Positions 9,601 to 21,600 of a DNA stretch of 64,000 nucleotides are shown one piece after another. Position numbers and translations under genes: made by a program. Source of the stretch: Ignavibacteria bacterium (GTDB taxonomy: Bacteria; Bacteroidota; Ignavibacteria; Kapaibacteriales; UBA2268); contig JAISJI010000006.1 in NCBI GenBank assembly GCA_031261605.1, positions 1 through 64,000 of the forward strand. Direction: 5' to 3'. The notes under the pieces were generated by a model. The model saw only the letters and a list, made by a program, of their open reading frames with translations, made no database searches and had not been told where the DNA came from. How positions within the stretch are numbered: the first letter of the stretch is position 1; each line of letters opens with the position of its first letter.

Positions 9601-12600
9601 AATCTAAATGGTAGAAACAGCGCAGCCGCAAAGCACAGCTACTTATTACCTGCAGGATTAAATGGCTTGCGTAGAGTTGGCTTCCATTGCTATTCGCCAT
9701 CTGTTGTGCAGAATGGCACAGCGATAATAGATGATATAGAAGTGACTTATGCTTATCACATAACGACAACCGTAACAGGCGGACAATTAAATACAGCAGC
9801 AGATGTTGTAGTTGCAACAGGCGAAGGTTTCGTTATTACTTTCACTCCAACACCGGGCAATGTTCTACTATCCGTTACAGTGAATGACATAGATGTTCAA
9901 GTGAATGAATTTGATACAGAGTTTGCAGTAAATAACGTAGCAGGACCTACCAATGTAGTAATTACAATGGGCTTGCCGGTTATAACTTGTGGCGCAGATT
10001 TACCATATTACTACGGCTTTGACAACGCTGACCCATCGAATACAGCAGGGGCAGAATGGGCAGAATGGACAACACTAAATTTAGCTGCTGGCGGACAACC
10101 AGGATATGAACAACACGGAATGTTTTCTGGTGCAGATTCTACCTTAGGTTGCTATGGTGCGGGCAATTATGACTTTGATGCTTGGGCATTTAGTCCTTCA
10201 TTTAATTTTGACCCGACAAAGTTCTATATGGTGGATTATGCTAATAGAAATCAGCAAACCCTCTTTTCAGAATGCTGGGAAGTTTTCCTTTGCACAAGTC
10301 CAACACCAGCAGGTGCTATACAATCGTTAGGCGCTTGGGGAAATCAAAGTGGCAGTGGCTTCCCAAATGACCATTGGTTCCCTCACGCACAACATATAAT
10401 ATCTCCATCATATCTCGAACCGGGAGAATGCTACTACATAGGTTTCCATTTTCTTTTGAATGCAACATTGCCAACTTTGAATGATGGAACGATAACAGCA
10501 GCAGGTCACGGAATGTATATAGATAGTTTTGGCGTAGCAGAAGTAACAATATACCAGGTGACCGCAAGCGTGAATGGTGGTAATGGAACAATAACCCCAA
10601 CGTATGCAGAAGTAGCGGAAGGCGATGATATAGAATTTACCATTACACCAAACTATGGCTATGAGATTGGCTCTCTAACAGTGAATGGCACGGATGTATC
10701 CCCATTGCCAACAGGCACCACATATACATTGTCAAATGTAATGGCACAGACAGAGGTTGTGGCTACATTCCAAGCACTACCATCGGCATATTGCGGTGGA
10801 ACAGGAACACAATCAGACCCATATCTCATTTGTGATATTTTGGGTATGACTGAACTCGCTACATTTGTGGGAGCAGGTAACTCCACAGTTGGTATGTATT
10901 ACAAATTGGTTGCGAACTTAAATTACGGTGGCACACCAAACATATACACACCAATAGGAAGTAGTTCCACCCTTGCTTTCAAAGGACACTTTGATGGTGA
11001 TGGACATAAGATATCTGGGATAAATATTATGTCCACCCTTAGCAACCGAGCAGCGTTTGGATATGTTGCTGCTGGGGCAACCATAACAAATTTGCATATA
11101 GTTGATTATTTGATAAATACTACGGCTGCTTCGTCTGGTGGTATGGCAGGAATAAATTATGGAACTATTACTAATTGTTCTGCGACTGGCGATATACATT
11201 GCGGTATAGACGCATCCAATGCAGGTGGTTTCGTTGGTCAAAATTTAGGAACTATTAGTAATTGCTTTGCAAATGTTAATGTAAGTGCGGGTATGAATTG
11301 TGGCGGATTTGTAGGTAATGTTAATGATGGAAGTATTACTAATTGCTATTCAACGGGTAATGTATTGGGTGATATGATTATGGTTGGTGGTTTTTGTGGT
11401 CTTACCAGTTCCACAATTAGCAATTGTTATTCAATAGGAAACGTAGATGCGACTAATATTATGTTTGGTATTGGCGGATGTGTCGGATATGTCAATCCTC
11501 CTTTTGGACAATATATTGGTTCAGCCGATAATTGCTATAGTTTAAATACCGCATACACAACTCCTGGTGGTGGCGTTGCTATGAACGCAGGCCAGATGCA
11601 AAATCCGGCATTCGTTATAACTCTGAACAATGGACAAACACCGGAGGTATGGATTTTGGATTCGAATTACATTAATAATGGATACCCAATATTGTCATGG
11701 CAAGCCAACAGTGGCAACACTCCAAACTGCCCTGATGGTAAGGATGTTCCTTACTTCTATGACTTCACAGATGCAACAGAATTCGATACCCAGTATACTA
11801 AATTGGGAACGACAACTTGGGCTCGCAATACATCATCAATAGCAGGTAATCCGGTAGCTCAAATTTCCTGGGGATTCCCTACGGATGAGAATCTATTGAT
11901 AACACCGCCATTTAACTTAGACCCGACAAAGAATTATGTGTTGAAGTATAAGCTTGGTAAGAGTAGTAGTGCTTATGATGAGGCAGTTGGTTCATACATA
12001 GGTTCAGTAAATGATGCCTCTATTATTACAAGTGGCACGAGGTTGGATTCAACTAGTATGGTTGGTCAGTCAGGTTATGTAGCTGATTACGCTGGCATAT
12101 ATAATTGGATACAGATAGAGACAATTATACCATCAACAGCGATAGACCCAGATGCTTGTAACTATATAGCATTCCATAGATATTATACAAATGGTCTCTA
12201 TGTGTATGTAGATGATATTATGCTATATGAAGAAGGCGTAACAACAGACCCAATAGTAACATTGTCAACGACAGGCAACGGAAGTGTTGAAGTAATAGAG
12301 CCAGCAGGCGCAACATCACCATACACAGTTGATTTTGGTGCTCCGACTACATTAACATTGACACCAACCGCAGGTAATATAATAACTTCCATAATAGTGA
12401 ATGGTAATGCAGTGGCTATACCGAGTATATTTGGTTGCAATTTCACTATTGGCGCTGTATTAGAAGATACAGAGATAGATATAACATTTGAACCAATTCC
12501 AGCATACGATGCCCCATACTTCTACGACTTCACGAATGTAGCACACTTTGAAGAGTATACAAAAATAGATGTGAATGGTGATGGAAGGAATTGGGCTGAT

Positions 12601-15600
12601 TCGCTTTATGGTAGTGCTCCAGCGGGCGCAGGTAGAGTTGGTATCAATTTCGATGCAGCTTCTTCTACTTTGTCGAATCCACTGGATTGGATGATAACGC
12701 CTCCACTTAATTTAGACCCAGCACTTTCATACATATTGCAATATAAATATGCAAGGTCGAATTCATATGCAGAGGAATTAATTGTAGTCGCAGGCAATGG
12801 CAACACAGTAGTAGATATGGCTGCCGGAACGGTATTGAATGACCATACAGTATTCCCTGCTGCAAATGTATTTGGGACGGCTTCGGTGACAATATCAGGT
12901 GCTATGATAAATCCATCTGGATACACTTATATTGGCTTCCAGCATCAATCACCAGGATGGAATTATTATGTATATGTAGATGATATAGAGGTAATAGAAG
13001 CAATACCGACAACGGTAACACTTATCGTAGGTCCTAACGGAACGGCGACTAATGCAGGTGTAAATAATGTTTCAGTTGGAACTAGTTTCACAACAGTGAT
13101 TACACCGGATGCCGGATATATTATAGAATCCATCACTATTGATGGTGTGGCACAAAATCCATTGACTGTATCAGTAAAGGGTGGCACTTGGACTTCACCG
13201 GCTATTCAAAGTTCGACGACGATAGAGATTACATTCACAGAAGTTCCATCTTATACTCCACCATACTCCTATAACTTTGAGAATGTAGCACACTTTGATG
13301 AGTATACAACAATAGATGTGAATGGTGATGGACGGAATTGGGTTGATTCACTTTATATTGGTGCTCCAGCGGGCGCGGGTAGAGTTGGTATCAATTTTGA
13401 TGCAGCTTCTTCTACTTTGTCGAATCCACAGGATTGGATGATAACGCCTCCACTTAATTTAGACCCAGCAGTTTCATACATATTGCAATACAAATATGCG
13501 AAGAGTACTACAAGTGCAGAGCAATTAATTGTAGTCGCTGGCAATGGCAACACTGTAGCAGATATGGCTGCCGGAACGGTATTGAATGACCATACGGTAT
13601 TCCCTGGTTCAAATGTATTTGGGACGGCTTCGGTGACAATATCAGGTGCGATGATAAATCCATCTGGATACACTTATATTGGCTTCCAACATCAATCACC
13701 AGGATGGAATTTCTATGTATATGTAGATGATATAGAGATAACAGAATCGCTTCCGACAACAGTTGAACTTATAGTAGGTCCTAATGGAACAGCGACTAAT
13801 ACAGGTGTGAATGATGTTGCGATAGGAACTAGTTTCACGACAGTGATAACGCCGGATGCAGGATATATTATAGAATCCATTACCATTGATGGTGTGGCAC
13901 AAAATCCTTTGACTGTATCAGTTCAGGGTGGCACTTGGACTTCACCAGTTATTCAAGGTCCGACTATTGTAGAGATAACATTTAGTCCAATTCCAGCATA
14001 TACTCTTCCATACTACTTTGGTTGGGAAGATGGAGATGTGGTATCTAATGGTAGCGCATATACATATTTTTTCACTGAATGGACTTTTGTAGATGGACCT
14101 GGAGTTAACCCTTGGGGACGTTATAACTTTTTGGCAACCCCGGACGAGCACTTCGCTGGTATTCAATATAATGACCCTTTTGCAAACGACGATTGGATGA
14201 TTTCCCCTGGAATATACTTAGCCCCATTACCAGCAAAACAAATAGAGATATCTTATTCTTGGATAACAAGTGATGAATATCTTGGAAATCAGGAAGAGTG
14301 GGATTTCACAATAGGTAATTCAACAGCAATCGCTAGCCACACAGTATTACATAGTTTCGATACTATTAATCAGGTTTGGCAGAAGATGACGTTCATATTA
14401 GACCCATCGTATTATGCAACGGCAGGTAATTATTTCTTTGGATGGCACTCGAAATCTAATATGGTGATTTTAACAGGAATAGATAGTTTCTCGGTTAAAT
14501 ATATTGATATAACTTACCAAGTGACAGCAAGTATAAATGGCGTGGGTGGAACTATAACCCCGACAGATACAACAGTAATTGAAGGCGAAGATGTAATATT
14601 TACTATTACACCGGATGCTGGATATGAACTTAACGCTTTAACCGTAAATGGCACCTCGGTAATTCCATTGCCAACAGGCACCACATATACATTGTCAAAT
14701 GTAATGGCACAGACAATAGTTGTGGCTACATTTGCACAGAGCGGACCTTGCACAGGGTTAAATGTTCCATTCTATGAGAACTTTACGACATTCGCAGATT
14801 TTGAAGCGTGGACTGTTGTGAATAACGATGGCGGAATGACCTGGGATTGGGCTACTCCAACATATACACCAGGACAACCAGGACAGACATATGCTTATCT
14901 TACAACTCCAGGAGCACTTTGTTATGGCGATTACGAACCACCTGATGGTCCTGGCACAAATGATGATATATTAATCAGCCCTGCAATATGCTTAGATGAT
15001 GCAGAAACATACGAATTAAAATACAGTTACTTTACACGTAATCAGTATGCTCTAAATGTGAAATTATGCGTGTATCTAATGGATGGCACTGCAATATTAG
15101 AACAACTTGCAGAACATATTATTGCTTCAAGTCAGTCAGGTCCGATTTGGTGGAATAACACAGTTACCTTAGATGGAACTATAATGACGGCACCGGGTGC
15201 ATATAGCATTGGCTTCCGTAGTTTCAATACAACAAATCCATTGGGTAATGTTGTAGTGGATAGCATTAGTTTAATTATGATTTCGAGTACTCAATACCAG
15301 GTGACAGCAAGTGTAGATGGTATAGGTGGAACAATAACTCCAACAGATATAATAGTAGATGAAGGCGATGATGTAATATTTACTATTACACCGGATGCTG
15401 GATATGAACTTGCTAGTTTAACAGTGAATAGCACACCGGTAATTCCATTGCCAACAGGCACCACATGGACATTATCAAATGTGCAAGAGGATATGGATGT
15501 AGTGGTAACATTTGGTTCATCGGCTGCTTGTCCGGGTGGGAAGGATGTTCCTTACTTCTATGACTTCGCTGATGGAACAGAGTTTACAAATGAATGGACA

Positions 15601-18600
15601 CGCAACACAGGCACAACTTGGGCATTATATACTATAGGCGGCACTCAAGCGGCTCGTAGTGTGGATAATGCGATTTACCCAACCAATCACTTAGTTACCC
15701 CTCCTTTCGCATTAGACCCAGCAAAGAACTATGTGCTGAAATATAAGATTGGAAAGAATTATACCTCTGCCACATATATGGAACGTCTTGAGTTATATAT
15801 AGGCACAACAGCAGATGAAACAATCATAGACACAAATCAAAATGGAATACTATTAAGAACGGACACTATGATTAGTAATACACTCGGTGTTGGTGGTGCA
15901 ATAAGCGCAGCAGGAGATGGTTGGATACAGATAGAACAGACAATTTCAGGTTCTTTGGTAAATGGAAATGGCTGCACTTACTTTGCATTCCACTCATTAT
16001 ATGGCGGTGCGTACTATTATGTCATTGTGGATGACGTTATGCTTTTTGAAGAAGGAACAGATGCTCCGCATACAGTAACATTAGTAACAACAGGTAATGG
16101 AACAGCGGAAATAGTTATCCCAGCAGGTGCAACATCACCATACACAGTTGATTTTGGTGAACCGACTACATTAACATTGACACCAACCGCAGGTAATGTA
16201 ATAACTTCAATAACAGTAAATGGTAATACAGTGCCTATACCGAGTCCATTTGGTTGCAATTTCACTATTGGTGCTGTAATGCAAGATATAACGCTCGCAG
16301 TAGCGTTTGGAGCAGCGCCAAGTTATCCGATACCTTACGCATTCTTCTGGGAAGATGGCGATGCAGTATCCAATGGCAATGCAGCAAATCACTTCGCTCA
16401 ATGGGCTAGGTTCCATTCTTCATTCAATGCAGCCGGCGTTCCAATAGATTCCAATTGGCATAGGTATCAGTTAGCAACAGATAACTATACCGCAAGGGCA
16501 TATTATTACATTGCTTCTAATAATGCAGCAACGGCAGAGATGTGGATGGTAACTCCACCATTAGAGGTAGTGAAATCAGGTAATGATTATATAGTTAAGT
16601 TTAGTTATAGAAGTTATTCCACAGGAACATCATACAGAGAGAATATGAAAATATATATCTCTGATGGAATAACAGCAGATGATACGTTAGCGTTGATTGT
16701 AAATGTTGTAGATAACATAACACTGACAACGACAGATTGGGTTAAAGCAGTTGCTGTAATACCGGATGCAGCAATACCAGCATCGGGCAACTATCATATA
16801 GCGTTCAAATACTATAAGTTAGCACAACAACCTTATAGTTCTTATGGCTTCTATGTGGATAGTTTGGAGGTTATAGAGTCATCAGGTAATGTTAATGTAA
16901 CAGCGAGCGTAAGTGGTGGCAACGGCACGATAACGCCGACAGATACAACAATCGTAGGCGGAACAAACCTTCTATTTACGATAACACCGAATGTAGGATA
17001 TGTTATTAGCACAATATCAGTGAATGGTGTGGATTTATCCCCATTACCTCTTTCGTTCAAGGGCGGAACTTGGAATATGTCTAGTATAAATGTAGCAACG
17101 AACGTAGTGGTAACATTTGAACCAATTCCGTCATACGATGTACCTTACTTCTTTGGCTTTGCAGATGCAGATGCACAGGCATTATTACCTGTGCCAGTAG
17201 CCACAGCAGCAGCACACTTTGACGAATATACTATATTCCAACACGCAACGGTAACTTATAGATGGACGAACAACACAACTGCTTTAGCAGGTAATCCAGT
17301 TGCTTCGCTATCATATGTGCCACAAACAGATGCTAATTATATGATAACTCCTCCGTTGAACTTAGACCCAACGAAGACCTACATCTTGAGATATAAGGTA
17401 GGAAAGAGTTCGACTTCATACAACGAACACATTATATCATATATTGGTTCAGTAAATAACGCAACTATACTTTCAGCGACCCCAATAGCAGAATCGTTCC
17501 TTCCTTCAACTACAGGTTATGTAACATCCGCCGCTCAAAATTTTGTTTTAGTTGAAGCAGATATACCACAGGCAGCCATAAATCCAACAGGTCCGAGTTT
17601 TATTGGTTTCAATAGAGTATATGTAAATGGTTTGACTACATACATAGATGATATAGAGGTAATAGAAGCAATACCGACAACAGTAACCTTGACAGTAGGT
17701 CCTAACGGAACGGCGACTAATGCAGGTATGAATAATGTTGCGATAGGGACTAGTTTCACTACAGTGATTACACCGGATGCAGGATATATTATAGAATCCA
17801 TCACTATTGATGGTGTGGCACAAAATCCATTGACTGTATCAACTAAGGGTGGCACTTGGACTTCTCCAGTTATTCAAGGTCCGACAACGATAGAGATTGC
17901 GTTTGTTGGAGTTCCAGTATACGATATACCATACTTATATGACTTCACAGATGCCGCACACTTTGATGAATATACTGTATATCCTCATCCAACTGCAACT
18001 TATAGATGGCTACGAAATACAACGGTGTTTCCTAGTAATCCGATAGGTTATATAACATATAACGCAGCATTAAATGAGAATTATATGATAACTCCACCGT
18101 TGAACTTAGACCCTACTAAGAACTATATACTGAAATATAAGCTTGGTAAGAGTAGTAGCACTTATACAGAAGTTATTCGGTCATACATTGGTTTGGCAAA
18201 TAATGCGTCTATACTCGCAGCCCCTCAAATAACTGAGACGTCGCTTCCGGGTAATGCCGGCTTGGGTGCAAATCCATGGGTGCAAGTAGAGGTATCGATA
18301 CCACAGTCAGGCATCAATCCAACAGGTCCGAGTTTTATTGGTTTCAATAGAGATTATAATATGTATAACTTATACATAGATGATATAGAGATAACAGAAG
18401 CACTTCCGACAACAGTAACCTTGACGGTAGGTCCTAATGGAACGGCAACCAATCTTGGTGTGAATGATGTTGCGATAGGGACTAGTTTCACGACAGTGAT
18501 AACGCCAGATGATGGCTATATTATAGAGTCCATTCTTATTGATGGCGTGCCAGAAAGCCCATTGACTGTATCGGCAAAGGGAGGAACTTGGACTTTACCA

Positions 18601-21600
18601 AATGTTCAAGTACCAACTATCGTAGAGATTACATTCACAGAAGTTCAACCGTATCCAGTTCCATACTACTTTGGTTGGGAAGATTTAGATGCGGTATCCA
18701 ATGGCGATGCAGAGGCACACTTTGCGGATGCTTGGACTGTTCGCGACTTTGCTGGCTCAACGACTTGGATAAGATATAATGACGGCGGTAATTACACAGC
18801 GCGTATTCAGTATACGTCACCTCCATACAACAACGATTGGATGATGACTCCTCCAATACAATTAGACCCGACGAAGATGTATAAGATAAGTTACTCATAC
18901 AAGACCGGTTCTATGGCAGAGACATTTGATGTGAAGTTTGGAACATCAACTTCAGATACAACGACATATACGAACCTTGTAACTCATGCAGATTATCAAA
19001 ATGCAACTTGGGCGAAAGAAATTCTTACGATACCTAGTTCAGCAATTCCAGCGAATGGTATGTATTACGTTGCATTCAAGATGTATACCCCAGGTAACAG
19101 ATACTATGTATATATAGATAGCGTATTGATAGAGGAAGCAATTCCGACAACGGTAACCTTGACAGTAGGTCCTAATGGAACAGCAACCAATCTTGGTGTG
19201 AATGATGTTGTAATAGGCGGAAGTTTCAGCACAATGATAACCCCGGATGGTGGATATGCTGTAAGTTCTATTTCCGTTGATGGAGTAGAATTAGACCCAT
19301 TACCAATATCGGCAAAGGGTGGTGTTTATACTTACACGAATGTTCAAGGTCCGACAACGATAGATATTACATTTGAAGCACTTCCAGTGTATGAAGTTCC
19401 TTACTACTTTGGTTGGGAAGATGATGATGCATTGGCATTAGACCCTCCATCGGCAACAGCAACAGCGCACTTTACTGATGACTGGACACGTTGGAATGGA
19501 ACAGGGAGCAACCACTGGATAAGAAGTGGAAGTGGAACTGCTTATTACGCATACATTAGTTATAACAATCCGAGCAACGATTGGATGATAACGCCTCCAA
19601 TTCATTTAGAGCCGACCAAATTGTATTCGCTTTCATATTCATGGAAGACGGCAGGTGCATACGGTGGACACAATGAAATGTGGGATGTGACAATGGGCAC
19701 TTCAAATGCAATAGCTGGACAGGATGTTATTCTACAAAGTTTTGATATAATTAATCAAACTTGGCAGAAGGAAGTAATAGACCTAAATCCAGCGGATTAT
19801 ACTACAGAAGGAAGTTACTTCTTTGGCTGGCATGCTATGTCAATAGATGTATATAACATATCTATAGATAGCGTTTCGATAGAAGAAGTTCCAACGGCAG
19901 TGATAACAGCGACAACGAACACAGGCGATGGCATAGACCCGATAGGTGTTACGGTGGTTAAGGCAGGTTTGGATGTTACTTATATCTTTACTACACCTAC
20001 ATCACCTTGTCATACAGCGGTAGTAGATTCAGTGTTTGTAGATGATGTATTGATTCAAAATCCAGGAACAGAATATACATTTACTAACATAGCAGCAGGT
20101 AGTCATACAATCCACGTAGTATTTGCACGTGTAGCATACACAATAAATGCATCGTCTGGTGCAAATGGCTTAATTAGCCCAGCAGGTATATCTACAGTAT
20201 ATTGTGGCGATAATGCAACATATAACTTTGTTCCGAATTCAGGTTATACAGTGGCACGCATTATAGTAGATGGCAATTCAATAGCTTATACAGGCACAAA
20301 TTATACATTTATAAATGTAACAGCAAACCATACAATTAACGTGGAGTTTGAAGTATCAACAGTTCAATTGACAGTGACAGCAACCGCCGGTGCAAACGGA
20401 ACAATTAGTCCAATCGGGACATTCCCTGTAAGCGTTGGTAGTTCAGTGGACTTCACGATAACTCCATATCCGACATACGAGATAGACCAATTACGCGTAA
20501 ATGGCGTAGTTCAACCGATAGCATCAGATGCAACAACATACACATTGTCGAACATAGTTTCAAATATGACAGTTAATGTTACATTTAAGAAAATCGTATA
20601 CCAAGTTAATGTGACTTATGGACCAAATGGTTCGGTAACCCCAAGTGGTATAATAGAAGTTCCACAAGGCGATAACTTAATGTTAGCATTATCACCAGCG
20701 ACCAACTATAGAGTATTATCAATAACCAAAGATGGTATAACAGTTCCGGAATCTGATTACGCAAACAACTACTATCAAGTAGTAAATGTTCAATCAGCAG
20801 TAGCAATACACGTTCTCTTTGCACCGATAGAATATACTATTACAGCAAGTGCAATAGGTGGTGGAGCGATTACCCCGAGTGGCACATTTGCAGCAATCAA
20901 GGATGAAGTAATAACCTTCACAATTTCGTCAGCAGACCCAAGCAAAGAGTTTGTTCGCTTGTTAGTAAATGACATTTCGGTTCCGGTATATAACAATACA
21001 TACGAATTGATAGTTGAAGGTAATACGACATTAGTAGCAGAGTTTGCAACTAAGAGATTTACAATCAATGCAGCTGCCGATGGTGGTGGTGTAATTAATC
21101 CAGATGGTAATATACTAGTAGAATATGGCAATAGCGCAATATTTACATTTGGTCCTTTACCTGGATATGTATTTGATAAATTGTTGGTTGATGACATAGA
21201 GACCTCGTCAAATGGTGTATCATATACATTCACAGATGTAGAATCAAATCATACGATACTTGCACTATTTAAGATATTCGTAGGTAATACTTACGTTATC
21301 TCAGCAGCAACCGATGGCAATGGTATAATCAATCCAGTTGGTGATATAGTAATATCAGAGGGCGGTTCCCAAACATTTACTTTCACACCAAACTTTGGTT
21401 ATCAATTGGAAGGCGTATTTATAGATGATGATTTAGTAATCACCCCTAATAATATGTATGAGTTTAATAATGTAATGTCGAACCATACAATCTTCGTTAA
21501 GTTTGCACCGAATATGTATAAGATTGATATTGATGAAGATGTAGCAAATGGTAGAATAGACCCGAATGGCATTTATACATTACCATACAACGCCAATCAA

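Noticed and set aside
12606-13673. Minus-strand ORFs of 106 aa (12606..12926 and 13353..13673), similar to each other
   Set aside because: They are antisense shadows of the duplicated coding units and show no independent coding features.
12490-19385. Periodic near-identical repeats considered as a CRISPR array or other non-coding repeat
   Set aside because: Unit length ~730-750 bp, fully in frame within one ORF, no short repeat/unique spacer alternation. They are protein modules.
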